Shown: positions 35,654-47,930, numbered from the stretch's first letter. The stretch is DNA of 64,000 bases from Solanum dulcamara (GCF_947179165.1 NC_077239.1:35294634-35358633), one strand, 5' to 3'. The notes: generated by a model not told the origin, from the sequence alone. Translations and numbers: made by a program.

Positions 35654-36169
35654 TGTGTAGTCAAGGAGATAACTCCCGAGGAGAGTGATTTGGCTCATTG
35701 AAGCGAGGATCTGGAAGAGAGGGTCAACTATGGCAGTGACTGAGGGGGACTTGTTTTGTGATAAACAAATGACTTCAAACCTCAGGGCATCCAAAAAAGG
35801 CAAACCTGAGAAAAGTAGTAAGAGTAAGCGTTCAAGTACTGGTGCTATGACCTTAAAGGTGGAAGATCCTTTCCTGGTTCGAATCACCCTGAATGAAGAG
35901 TGGGCGAACAATATGCAAAACATATCATAAATGTTGAATTCTAAAAAAGAGGGGGGGCCCTTCCCGCATATGCGCCTTTATTTATATTCTTTCTATTTTT
36001 GAATTAACAATGGAGAATTTTTCTAAAAAAATCTCTCTGGCAAAATGAAATTCGTCGAGTTCAATTCAAGGTGCACCTTGCTTTTTTTTTCAGGTAGCTT
36101 TTTCTTACGCCTATTTCGCTAGTGGGGCATTGGTCATAGCCGAAATTCGTCGAAGGGATTAAACCAAAT
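35654..36169 (+). other. Unidentified part of the insert
   Basis: This segment joins the rpoB fragment directly and is not the normal plastid continuation. It includes an open stretch at 35685-35930 (Lys/Ser-rich, MTLKVEDPFLVRITLNEEW motif) and near 36104-36162 another short frame reading VAFSYAYFASGALVIAEIRRRD up to a stop. I do not recognise either. It could be other organelle DNA or a captured piece of a nuclear gene. The TTTTTTTTTCAG just before 36102 looks like a splice acceptor. Confidence 0.5.
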
Positions 36170-36300
36170 AACTCATCTTTTTCATAGAATTCCCTAAAAC
36201 CCACACCTAGTACCAATAAAAATAACTCAGGGTAGTTATAGGGAGGGATAAAATGGTTATTTCACAAAAATTAACAAAAATAACTTTTAGGGTCATTACA

Positions 36301-38100
36301 TCATCCACCACTAAAAGAACTTTCATCTGCAAAAATAAATGTATAGTCACATCCTAGAGGTACGAAAGGATGAGGGTACCAGGCCAGCATTCTTTATTAG
36401 ACTCTCGAACACCCTCTCAAATCGAACAACGCCGTCACAAAACTCGAGCTATGAGGAAAATCCTCAAATTCCATTCAAACTCCTAAAACTTTTCCAAATA
36501 TCTTTATGGGCTCCAACTCTCGCTCGCTTAGACTGAACTTGACCAAAAAAACTGGGTTTTAACTGAGGTCGACCAAATAAAACCAAAACCACCGATATGA
36601 GAAATATAGGGCCATGGCAGATACAACTCACTCAAAAGTCCAAATGCTTGTCTTATGCTTCCAAATCCCTTCCTCCAAGTCACCAAGGTCATTCTGTCAT
36701 TCTTTAACTATACTGAGTACTACCAATACCATTTGAGACTTGCTTATTAAATAGCACCGCACAACCTGACGGAAGTCACATAACTCAACTGAACCTCAAG
36801 GGACATCAACAACAAATATAAGGAACTGAACTGGAACAAAGCCCAAAATTCCAATTTCAACTTCAAAATCCAAAAACCCAACTCCTCTGGCTTATTCCTA
36901 TCATAGGAACTTCTGTAACACCGACACTAGGTTCCCACAAACCACCCTGCTACCTCAATAAACACCATAAGAACACACGTGAACCTCGCACCCTTAATAA
37001 GAAACCAAGAGATGATTCCATGAATTACTTTGACTTCATCCTGATAGAGAGTCATTTGAGAAATTCCATTTGCCCATGGAAGCAAGATTTTGAATTAGTC
37101 ATAGTATACCACAATAGAGGACCCAATTCAACAAACTGACTTTTTGAACCATCGATAGACCCACTGTAGCTTATCGATAGAGCCAAGACATGACACAGAA
37201 TCACTAAAATTGAAGATAATCCTAGTTGTAAGGTTGAACAAGCCTGTGATCGAGATTTTCAAAATGTATTGACTAATCACCTAAAATTCCAATAATCACA
37301 AGGGTATAACAAGGCAACTTTGATAAACCATGGCTCATCAATATGAATGCTCTCACCCTACAATCATCATTTCTCGCTAATTGTTCATTGGTCACAAGCA
37401 TAAGAAAACCACTATTTCCATGAACTCAATAGAACCATCATGAAATGAAACTTCAAGATAAAACATCACAATACTTAGAATAACTAGAGACAATTCATTT
37501 CAGTTTTCTCAACTCAGGCATAGCCATCTAACACCGCATCACATAATCAGTTGAATTGATAATTAAACCATCAAACTTACCATAAATAGATAACCCAACC
37601 AATCCAAAGGGCAAACCTTATATTCACCACCTTTGAAACTAAGAATAAGAAATAAAACAAAGAAAAAATCAACACACAAAATCTACATTAGACTGAAAGG
37701 GCCATAACTACTAACATACCCTTCTCTCGGCAGCAACCTCACACCAATTAAGCACACAAAGGGGGGCAAACTAGGAAGGGAAAAAGGACTAAGCCTAGAA
37801 GGTCTAAAAATAGTTGAACAAAGCCCACCAGAGAAATGAACTAATCTTAACATCCCAAAGGTATAACTCTACAACTACTGCAATATAACAGTAAAACCAA
37901 AATGATCCACTACTAAAAGAAATCAACTATGGAGCTAAAACACACACATATAGGTCTAGATGAGATAGCCACAACAGTCAAAAGGTAGCTAATAAGATAA
38001 GTAGATAAGTATGGGTATGAAAACCCAAAAACCACACCAAATGAGCAATCTAAAGCAAAATAAGAAAATCAAGTGAATATCACTAATACCTGGATCCTGG
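36301..38100. other. Interior of D, no recognisable gene
   Basis: AT-rich sequence between the 3' LTR and the gag remnant. I looked for reverse transcriptase, RNase H and integrase motifs on the minus strand and see none, apart from the short LTR-proximal block shared with H. Either pol was deleted long ago or it is beyond recognition. Confidence 0.6.
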
Positions 38101-39390
38101 GCCTCAGACTGACTCATGGATGCATGGAATGAATTATGACTGAACTCAACCTAAACAATTGAAGCCTCACCAGCAACCTTATGAGCTCTATATCTAATAG
38201 AAGGCAGCATAAAACCTTGATACTAACATGGCTGAGCAAACTGTGCACAGGTCCCATATCGAGGATAATTTCTAGATCGATGGCCAAGCTCTCCATAGGG
38301 ATGACAAGATCCAGCAACTCTGGTCTAGTGAGTATGAGGAGTCTGAAATATCGAATCTCGCATAGGGCACTCCCAGGAAGAGTGGTCAAGTGAACCGCAG
38401 TCAAAACCCCCTGATGCAGAATGCCCTATAAATACCCAACTAAGATAGGAAGGGAGCAAATCTGATCCTCTCGAGCACTGGCTCACACTAAGACCACCCG
38501 AAAGGGACAGGCTGCCACATGTGTCCTTTCCTCTAATCGACTGCATCGAGGCCCTGCGATGCTCCATAACCAAGTGGCCTTCCTCACCAGCCTCATAGAA
38601 ACAATCACTAATGATATCCCGCTCGAAGGACCTAAATGGGATAAGATAAGCTCCAACACCTAAAGTCCCAATATGCTCACCCCAAGAAGTTTGATAAACC
38701 TAAACGCTATCCACTGTAAACCCGATATCCTACCTTAAAACCTCTTGGGACTGAGGTACTATAAATATAGGCCTGATGAGTCAAGAAGATAGATGAACCT
38801 CACCAAACTTATACTCACCCTAAAGTGGGATGCCATCACCATAGTGCTGATGGAGAGGCCTTTTACCACTACCTTAGTACGCCTCAAATCATGCCTACTC
38901 CACTACCCTTACATGGATGACAATCTGGGGAAAAGTATAACTAGCTGCTATCAAATGCTTCAACACCAAATGGAGCAGCAAAGATAATACCCTGATGAAC
39001 TCCCGACTCACATCTAGATCCGTAAGGGATGATGTGGGGTTATTCCAATCCCACTTAGGAAATTATATGTCATAGTCTGATACTGAGAAAGAACCTTATA
39101 AGGAACTGCTAACCCATCTCTAGCTTGAGAATTATCTACCAAAACTCTAGTAGAACATGCTGACGCTCCGACCGCATCTATAGGGAAACTCATGTTATCT
39201 AACTAAGAAGTAATGGATTCTACATGACAATTTTAGAGATTATTCAATACAAGGACAAATGATAAGGAATCAAGAACATAATTCCCTAAAAATGCCTCAT
39301 AGCCTCTCAAAGATAGGATAAGGACGTCTCCGCACCAATCCGTAGTAGTCTACTAGGCATTGCGCTCGTACCAATGATACAGGTCAACCT
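38100..39390 (-). pseudogene. Gag remnant of element D
   Basis: On the minus strand, two zinc-knuckle relics are visible: CFYEAGEEGHL near 38600 (the second Cys position disturbed) and FDCGSLDHSSWEC near 38390 (first Cys changed to Gly). The region between the primer site and these knuckles would be the gag body, but stops interrupt it. The order primer site, gag, zinc knuckles agrees with the minus orientation. Not functional. Confidence 0.65.
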
Positions 39391-39393
39391 TGA

Positions 39394-39405
39394 GCTCTGA
39401 TACCA
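39394..39405 (-). other. tRNA-iMet primer-binding site of D
   Basis: The minus strand reads TGGTATCAGAGC, complementary to the 3' end of plant initiator tRNA-Met, three bases from the end of the 5' LTR. It is the standard minus-strand primer site of many plant gypsy elements. Confidence 0.95.
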
Positions 39406-39964
39406 ATTTATCATGACCTAAATTCTTAGGCCGTGATGGTACCTGCTAATACCCACCAGCAGGTAGGCCTAACCCTTAATCCTTAGCTTAGAAACAAAGA
39501 CAACGGCTATCAAGCAGAAGATGAATAACTAAAGTGGAAAAATAAGTAATAATGAGAACAAAGAGGAAACAAACTGAAACAACACAAGAAACCACCCTAA
39601 GATCTTGCATCCGTGTTACACCCCACACTTTTAAATGCGGAATGTCTCATAAGTTCCTTAGACATTATCATATGATCCGTATACGCTACGATACTATCTA
39701 ACGACTCTAAGGAAGGGAGAATGTGATACCCTACAGTAGAGAAGGTTGGAAATAGAGTAATAAGAATCCGAAGGGAATTGGATGTCAAGTAATGAGTCGT
39801 AGGACTCAATTTACCTACGTAAGTTATTAATGTAAAAGTCTTATATACTTGAGCTACTAGAGGACATACCAAGACTACGTAGTACGGGTGACATAGGCTC
39901 TTAAAATAAGGTGAAATGACAAACCTACGAGAGGGATCAAAAACTAGTTTCCGAACTTATGAAA

Positions 39965-40055
39965 GTGAAGCAAACAGGTGACAAAAAAGCACCTCAAGCA
40001 AGCAGGTGACAAGCAAGCAGGTGAAAAGCAAGCAGGTGACTCACCTGCCTGCTTG
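39965..40055. repeat. CAGGTG/CACCTG repeat and palindrome in E
   Basis: AAGCAAGCAGGTGA-type units recur four times, then meet their inverse (TCACCTGCCTGCTT), so the end can fold into a hairpin with CAGGTGA pairing to TCACCTG. F holds a matching array at 52020-52090. Confidence 0.85.
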
Positions 40056-40151
40056 GGGGGTGGACCCTGCTGCCACATGGTGGAGTGTGATAGGTCGCAT
40101 GAGCCTAGGTGGTGTCCTAGGGGCTGCCACGTGTCACCTTCTAAAGAGCGG

Positions 40152-40158
40152 TATATAT
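40152..40158 (+). promoter_or_regulatory. Probable TATA box of LTR E
   Basis: TATATAT lies about 540 bases into the LTR, just after the CAGGTG array, in the position expected for the end of U3. In F the counterpart on the minus strand is the ATATATATG area near 51905. Start site and activity are inferred, not seen. Confidence 0.5.
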
Positions 40159-41767
40159 GTGTGTTTGGATGACTATTAAGTCATTCTTATTCCATTTGGA
40201 GATGCAACTCCAGCAACCAAAATAAGAGAGAAATGTGAGAGAAAGGCAGCCATGGGTTTGGAAAATTAAAGGTAAGTTTTCCAATTTTCCCTCATGAATT
40301 AATTATCTAAGGTGTTCCTCAACTACGTGAAGGTGTATATATGTATCTTACGATGTATACGGAATTAATTCTTCAGCTTGGAACTTGAGAGAAAGTTGAA
40401 AGAACAAAGAGAGAAAACGTTAAAAACTAGTTAACAAACCCATTTTTGGAAGAGACATTTGTTAGTAATATTGGTATAACTTCTTGTGTACAGCTTCGTT
40501 TCGGGTTATTCAATATGGTTTGGAAAGGTATTTCATAGGTATATAACTTTCATTCATCCTTTAAAATCCATTTTTGATTTTATCTTCTCGAAAAATGGTG
40601 ATGAAGTGTAGAGGAGGTACTGCCCAGAGTTTGGTTTTGAAAATCTTACACGGACTGCTGTTGGTATTTTGGGCATATCATTTTTTACAGAATTGATGTA
40701 GGGTTGATTCGAAATTGTATGTGACCCTAAGCCACATGTGTATAACTTTAGTGGAGGACATAAATCCTGTTTCTCTCAATTACCCCTTCGAAACGAAGCG
40801 ACAAGATAAAACAGTAAGCTGTCCAAAATTCACGTTTTGACAGTTTTGAGTGAGTTGTTTGGGGTTTGTATTGTGTAATGTTGGTGTGAATTGCTTGTGT
40901 ATATATTGCAGGTATTTTTTGTTTATTGGATGTAGGTATTAGGAGTGGAATTGGAAATTCAGATAGGGCACATTATAGGGGAGGTACTGCCCAATTTTCG
41001 TTAACGCCTTACCTAATTAAAGAACTAGTCGAAGAGACGAGCAAGGAAATAGATTCCAGGAATGCTAAGGTGTAACCTAAGATGCTAGAAAGCTAAGAGT
41101 GGCTGATATTCGTATTACTTTAATGTTGAATAGGTTCAAAGGACGACGAGGCGAACGTAATAAAGAGTAACTCACAAGAGGTATGTGAAGCTGCTCTTGG
41201 TATGTTTTTGGTATAAGTATGTAAAGCCTATCTTTTCTCTTTTGGCATGTCTTAGATGTAAGCAGGATATGATATGAGCTTTGGGGGTAATTCCATTCCC
41301 AGGTTCTGAATATGACTTCAGGACCCTCACTCACTTTTGAATGTTTAAACTTTAAAGTAGTAAGCTGCTATCTTCGAGTTTTCTATATGACTGTATAACA
41401 ATTGATTCGACTAAGCTCTTGTTTGTAAAAAAGAAAGGCTCTGAGATAACCAATGCTTGGACTGCTATAAGATATTTCACATTGGTATATGTCTAAGATT
41501 TCCAAAAACTCCTTTTTACATAGTCCTTAATGATTGTTAGAGAGTATACGTCAGATACCTTCTACCCTGATCCCTAGGTGAGGGTTCACTTGATGACTTC
41601 ATTGAGTCTCAGATAATGATTTAAACTGTGCTTTGTTTCTCACTACTCTACTCGTGTATACTGTAATACTTCTTCTCCGAGTCCCGGGCCGATCATCAGA
41701 TTTATGCAATTCACTGCATTATTTGCCGAGTCCCTCGCTAGAGGGCCAGCATCCGTATGTATATATA

Positions 41768-41926
41768 TGATGTGTTGTAATAAGGTGAAGATGGCCTGGG
41801 GGCCTGATACTGATACTATATGATGTGTTGTCATAAGGTGACGATGGCCTGGGGCCTGATACTGATACTATGATGATGTGTTGTAATAAGGTGGCGATGG
41901 CATGGGGGCTGATACTGATACTACAT
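41768..41926. repeat. 53-bp minisatellite in E, three copies
   Basis: Units start TGATGTGTTG at 41768, 41821 and 41874 and contain GATGGCCTGGGG and GATACTGATACTA. Copy F has a different 50-bp array in the corresponding part. Confidence 0.92.
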
Positions 41927-42110
41927 ATATGATTCACCGGACCCCTGACGGGGCCGGCTATATTGAAAATTTGAGCATGCATGTTTTTGTGATTCACAGA
42001 GTACTAGTACATGTTTCTGATTTGATGATTGGTTCCCCTGCTTCTCTATTTTAGATATACCTCCAGTTGTACTATGTTACGTTTTACATACTCAGTACAT
42101 ATGCCGTACT

Positions 42111-42131
42111 GACCCCCTTTATTGGGGGGCT
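42111..42131. other. Conserved hairpin in E-type LTRs
   Basis: CCCCC and GGGGGG face each other across a short AT loop. Similar hairpins occur in copy 1 near 18458-18476 and in F near 49452-49471, with different loops but kept pairing. Confidence 0.6.
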
Positions 42132-45100
42132 GCGCTCATGCTCGTAGGTACAGATACAAGTTTTGGAAGTCCGTCAGCTTAGGATTCCATGCAGCTCAGC
42201 TGGGAGAGGCTCCATTGTATCGGGGCCTAGTTTTTGATACTGTCCACTGATATATAGAATTGTTTTGTCCATTCGGGGGTACGACGGGGGCCCTGTCCCA
42301 CCACATGTTGTCATATATATTTTTAGAGGTCTGTAGACATGTATATGTGGGTTGTGTATGTCAGTTTGATTCAGCTGGGTCTACCTGATATATGATATAT
42401 GTTATTATGTTATGGCAGCCTTGTCGGCTTGTGTGCCCTGTCATGTTGTGATACAAATGAAAAGGGCTATAGGTTTATGAAAATGTTATCACCCAGTGGG
42501 ACTCTGTTACATAATATTGTCTTATTTCCGATTCAATGTGAACACAACTAATAGATATGTGTACGAGGGGTCCAGGTCGGACCCTAGTCGCAGCCTATGG
42601 GGTTGGGTCATGACAATCCGTCAATAATCGAGCTTCTAAATCAAAATAGGAGAATAAGGCTTCTACAAATACATTAAGAATATAGGCAATATTCAAAATC
42701 AAGTAAAGGCTAGTCCTAATTCAGTATGGATGGAAATTGGCAACTCCAAATGCAAGAGCTCACCAAATTACCAAATCAGAAGCTGCTCTGCACCAGTCCA
42801 AATCAATCACAATAACCCGTACTATGATTTGAAGGGGAAAAGTATAGTATGAGTACTAAATGAATGGTACTCAGTAGGCATAGGCTAACTAAGCTCCACA
42901 AATAAATCAAGTATAATTCACAAGTAATCAGGCAAATACAACACACGTAAACAATTATGATCTAACAAAAACTGAAGCAGGAAATGAGAGTAAAGAGGTA
43001 GGATATGTATAACTATAGAAGACAGAGCCAAAGAATTCACCTGCATGTGCAAGCCATAACCTATTTAAAGAAAAGAGCACTAAAGGAGCCAACTAAACAA
43101 TGATGAAAACAATGCCTATCATAGTAATTAGATATCAACTAAGAACATAACCAACTGACTCTAACAGGAAAGCCCCAACAACAACAACCCAGACTAAGAT
43201 ACCCTACAACCCAACTACATGTACAACAAGAGGTAAGAACAGGTAAGATCAGACAATAACCGACCGGACCCCTATACCACTAAAAGGTACCAACAATAAC
43301 AAATATACCCCAGCCCCTATAAACCCTAGGGACCACACCATACATATTGGTGATAGGCAATGCTAATGAATGCAAGTCTATAGTAAAAACCAATGACATC
43401 ATCGGTGGCTCTCAGATATTAAAAAAAATAACAAGTGTATAGACCCACTCTGGCCCCCTACATACCAGGTGGGACCCGTGCAACTCCCTTGTCCAGTTTA
43501 GTGGTGCACTATCCAGAAAGGCCTATAGGGGATAAGGGAAGTCCGTATATACTGTTTACGTCCGAACCAGGTCTTACATAGATATATAGAACCTCCATAG
43601 TGGTACCAGAGAGCGAGCAGCCAAGCCGATGTAGAAAAGGCGACATTGCACTTGATAATCAAGTACAGGCTAAGGCACCCTAGATGTAGCCAATGTATAA
43701 AAGGGCGACGCCACACTGGATAATCAATAAAACTAAGTGCATCCTCGATGCCTCTGAAACTGTCAATATAAAGGAGCACATCCTCGATACCTCATAGATC
43801 TCAAAACTAGTAATGAATATCCCTAGTGGTACGACTCCCTTTAAAACCATTTTAAAAGTAGTAAAAGTGTGAGGAATCCTTCTCAAAAATAGTAGTTAAA
43901 AACTAATAAAATACCAGGATCGTACCACAAAATGAGTGAATATGCTCAATTAATGCAAGCATGTCATCACCAACATCCAAACAAGAAACACATAATACAA
44001 ATAGTAACATCGAGCTAAACCACACTATCAAGACTAAAAGGGACTAACCTGTGATCTAGTCGCTCCTTGAGCATGTCCTCAGGACAATCAAATGGTAATA
44101 GACAAAGAGGCATCCTAAGCCTACTGCTAAATAAAAGCAAACAATTGATACATGGATCAAAATAAGCAGGTGGAGAAACATCTCTAGGATCGACGCCTTA
44201 CCCTAAAATATGTCACCGCATCTCCCAAAGAGCATAGCTAAGCCAAAGCTTTGGCTACGATGAGCCCCACAGGTTTCAAGCACTAGCATAAAGGGTATCC
44301 TATCCATAATAACTCCTATCGGAAGCTACACCTAGATAAGAGGGCAATAAATACCTGATAAATAACCTAAGGTTCAAACATAGCCTAAAGACATCAATAT
44401 CAACCCTTAACAAGATAATAATGCTAAGTGAACACCACAATCAAGGCCCATAACCTAATCTAAGGATATTACGGGACTATTCTAGCCTAAAGCTCACTCG
44501 GGAACAAGAAATCTGAATCGGATGAGAAGAATGCCAATCTAAGCAAATACTCACCTAAGTCATATGTAAACTATACTACACGATATCTAATAGATTTCAT
44601 TCAAAAGGGGGAGACCGTAACCTACCTCAAAGCCGAACACGCATGCTCCAAGTCCACTTCCCAGTAGCTTTTTACTCCAAAAAAACTCCAAATACCTCCT
44701 CGCTATCAAAATGTTGATCACTGTACAATACAAATTTTTTAACACTAAAATTACATATTTCGGAGACGGACCCCAAATTGGGTCTAAAATGGATTTGTGG
44801 GTTTCGCGATAGGAATCCCAAAAACAACTTCGTGAAAAGGTGCAGTTGTGTTTAATGAACTTGTGTCCCAAATTACAACACATTCTGATGCTCAAAATTA
44901 AGAAAAATAGCCCATGCATAATTTTCACCATTACTGGAATATTCAAGAAAGAGGGCAGTCCGGTAGGGATGGAATTTACCTCAAACGACACTTCAACAAA
45001 CTAAATTAATTACACCATGACGTTTCTTGTAAAAAAAAATACTACTTATCCCCAAGAATCACTGTAAACACAGTTGAAACAATCACAAAATTGAACTTTA

Positions 45101-46177
45101 ACTTTCATAGAAAATCTTGCTTTAAAATGAGAAGAACAACGGATAAATTTGAGATTTTATCTTACATGAAACCTCCCCTAAAGATTCCGAACTCACCAAC
45201 AGATTCTTCATGAAAATATTTTAAAGATAGACTCTTGAATTATCAGATTTGGACTTGAAAAGCTCAAGAAATCGAGGTTCAAAGTTGGGAGAAAAACTGG
45301 AAAAAAAACTGTACTATGCACCAGATTTTCTAGTTTATGCTGTATTTGAAGTCTCCGAATGGACCCTCGAAATTCATTCAGATCCTGATAAAAATAAATC
45401 AAATTTACTACCGCACTAAATTCGATGTTCCAAACTCAATGGTGCATTCAAAATTTCCATACGAGGTCATTTTAAAGAAACTGGGTCCCACACCCAAGTA
45501 CTATTTTAATCCAAAATCCATAACTGGCCTCGACATTAGACTGAAAGCCTCAAAAAATAAATGAATGGTTATTTATAACCAAAAACCAACATTTCAAAAC
45601 TAACTGCGCTATCAACACTTTCATCCGAGTGTGTTTTCTATGAATATTGACTAAAGTCAATTATAGGCTAACTTTCAAAGTCAAAAGCGCCAAATGGCCT
45701 CAAACTTGTATTGATAGCCTCAATACTTATGCCGATAATGCTACTAGCCTAATTTGACCATTTTAAAGATGATGGAACCATCATAATTCAAATTTGATTT
45801 CAAGCATCGAAACTCCTAAAGTTGACCAAAGTCAAACCTTGACCTAAAATTCTTCAAATTTCCAACTCAAGACCTCAAATTTTTGCTACAACTCCAAAAC
45901 TGATTATGTAAACTCTCCTAGACAATTTTTACATTCTAGAGCTACTGAAATTGATGAAATTCTGTTCCGAGCTTGTAGCTCCAAGTGGTCCCAAATACCA
46001 CTTTTGGATACTTAAAGCCTTTTAAACTCAAAACTTTCTAAAACTCATCTTTTTCATAGAATTCCCCATAACCCACACCCGGTACCAATAAAAATGATAT
46101 GGGGTAATTATAGGAAGGTTTAAAATAGTCATTTCATAAAAATTATCAAAAATGACTATTCAGGTTATTATAGGGAT

Positions 46178-47930
46178 GCTCATATACTAGCCTATTTGGG
46201 TGTTTGATTGGTTGATTCTGAGGATGGTGCTGTTATTGTCCAAAATAGTTCTGAATCATCTCTTGTGGCAGATGATAAGTTCAAGCAAGATAATGATCCT
46301 ACTTTGGTTAAATTGAAGAAAGTGGTTGTTGAAAAAGCCATGAGGACTTCTCCTAAGGGGGGAGACACTATTTTGAGATATCAAGGCTGATTATGTGTTC
46401 TCGATGTAGATGGTTTGAGGAAAATGATATTTTATGAAGCTTATAGTTTGCGATATTCTATTCATCCAGATTCCACAAAAATATATTATGATTTGAGGGA
46501 GTGTATTGGTTGAATGGCATAAAGAGGGATATTGCGGAGTGTGTGGCTTAGTGTCTTAATTGTCAACCAGTGAAGGTTGAGAATCAAAAACCAAAAATAT
46601 TTGCTCAAGATATTAAGATTCCTACTTAAAAGTGGTAAGCCTTGAATATGGACTTCATTATAAGTTTGCCTCATACTAGTAGGCCACATGATTAGATTTG
46701 GATGGTAGTCGACCGAATGACTAACTCAGTTTAATTTTTTTTGTTAAGACTTCATATTATGCTGAGGACTATGCTGGATTGTATATCTGAGAGTTGGTTA
46801 AGCTTCATGGTATCCTATTGTCTTATCATTTCAAATTGAGGTACTCAGTTTACATCTCATTTTTGGAGATCTTTACAAAAGGGTCTTGGTACTCAAGTGA
46901 AGCTTAGTGCAAATTTTTATCTCCTGGCGGATGGTCAGGCCGAGCATACTATTCAGACCTTAGAGGACATGCTGAAAGCTTGTTTCATTAACTTAAAAGA
47001 TAACTAGGATGATAATTTTCCATTGATAAAGTTTTCCTATAATAATAATAATTATCATTCCAGCATTCAAATGGCTCCATTTGATGCCTTATATGGAAGG
47101 AGGTTCTTATTGGTTGGTTTGAGATGGGGGAATTTGCCTTTATAGGACCCGAGTTGGTGCATGAGGCTATGGAAATAGTGAGAATGATTAGAGAAAGATT
47201 GAAAACTTCCTGGAGTCAACAAAAATCCTATTTAGATATGAGGAAAAAACAACTTGAATTTAAAGTGAATGATTGGGTTTACTTGAAAACTTCACCTATG
47301 AAGGGTGGCATGTATTTTGGCAAGAAAGAGAAGCTTAGTCCCCTCTACGTGGGTCCATATTAGATTTTGAGGTGGATTGGTAAGTTGGCATATGAGTTGC
47401 ATTTTCCTTCTAATTTAGCATCAGTGTTCCACGTGTCCTTGTTGAGGAAGTTTGTTGGTGATCCTAGCCCATTGTGCCTTTGGACAACATTGGTGTGAAG
47501 GAGAGTCTTTCTTATAAAGAGGTTCTGGTGAGATTTTAGACCAACAAGTTAGAAAGTTAATGAATAAGGAGGTAACTTCAGTTAAAGTATTATGGAGGAA
47601 CTAAGAGGTTGAGGGTGTTATATAGCAATCTAAAGTGAATATGATATCGCAATATCCTTATCTCTTTCCTTTCATTCTTAGTTGAGGTATTGAGTTCCTT
47701 CATGATCCACCCAGTCCAAATCATGCATTTCAATCATTCTCATATTTTCATATGCATCCATGTTAATAAAATAATCTTTAAAGACATAATTTAGCTTGGG
47801 ATTGTATATTCCATATTTTATGCATTTTCAATAGGGTTTGTATTCATGTTGGGCTGCTATGTCTCTTTCCTATTCTATTTATGCTTGCTTGAGCCCTATT
47901 CGAGGATGAATGTTCCCAAGAGGGAGATAT
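46178..47930 (+). pseudogene. Broken integrase of element A
   Basis: It continues the tether region cut at 31984 (AYLGV, SEDGAVIVQNSSESS). The integrase zinc-binding region is near 46440-46580 and the catalytic core at about 46640-47100, with stops throughout. The C-terminal part (47124-47363) is open and contains NDWVYLKTSPMKGG and KLSPLYVGPY, the module before the chromodomain position. A polypurine-like stretch (AAGAGGGAGA) at about 47918 precedes the 3' LTR. Non-functional. Confidence 0.85.

Larger units (their letters stand above)
35242..36169 (+). other. Insert in D's LTR: plastid rpoB fragment plus unidentified DNA
   Basis: The sibling LTR reads CAAAACTTTCTAAAACTCATC without interruption at about 46028-46050. 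Here the left half stops at CAAAACTT (35240) and the right half resumes at AACTCATC (about 36169), so roughly 928 bp replaced 6-7 bp of target. No target duplication is seen, as expected for end-joining capture of organelle DNA and not for transposition. Confidence 0.88.
31985..36300 (-). repeat. 3' LTR of element D (left), with organelle-type insert
   Basis: The plus strand begins TATCATGATCTA (TG decayed to TA) and ends GGGTCATTACA, so on the minus strand the LTR starts TGTAATGACCC. It aligns with 39409-46172 throughout, except for the insert at 35242-36169 and an extra stretch of about 350 bp present only in the other LTR (about 44682-45050). The preceding minus-strand end of the interior has the motif AGTTCTTTTAGTGG shared with H. 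Confidence 0.9.
39614..42615 (+). mobile_element. Solo LTR E, target duplication ATCCG
   Basis: This 3,002-bp LTR begins TGTTACACCCC, ends GGGTTGGGTCATGACA and is flanked by perfect ATCCG repeats (39609-39613 and 42616-42620). The left LTR of D shows the empty site with one ATCCG near 32193. There is no interior, primer site or coding sequence. Sister copies are at 17170-18895, 48975-52457 and 63203 to the window edge. Confidence 0.95.
31985..46172 (-). mobile_element. LTR retrotransposon D (minus), gag remnant only, target duplication GGGAT
   Basis: Two long LTRs (31985-36300 and 39409-46172) flank 3.1 kb of interior. The perfect duplication GGGAT lies at 31980-31984 and 46173-46177. The primer site for tRNA-iMet (minus strand TGGTATCAGAGC) sits at 39394-39405, three bases from the LTR, which fixes the orientation. 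Only gag-like remains are visible inside; pol is not recognised. With LTRs of about 3.4-3.7 kb (inserts excluded) it looks like a large non-autonomous derivative of the H family. It carries a plastid-derived insert in its left LTR and solo LTR E in its right LTR. Confidence 0.92.
39409..46172 (-). repeat. 5' LTR of element D (right), containing solo LTR E
   Basis: It begins TATCATGACCTA and ends GGTTATTATA on the plus strand, and aligns with 31985-36300 on both sides of E. E plus its duplicated ATCCG accounts for 3,007 bp. An extra stretch of about 350 bp at 44682-45050 is missing in the left LTR, where the word CAAAGTTAAA occurs on both sides of the gap, suggesting a deletion there. Confidence 0.9.

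Noticed and set aside
35189..35701. Functional rpoB-like gene
   Set aside because: Only a central-to-C-terminal piece is present, fused to LTR sequence and foreign DNA, and the sibling LTR lacks it.
47124..47363. Stand-alone small gene
   Set aside because: It is the matching integrase tail of element A.
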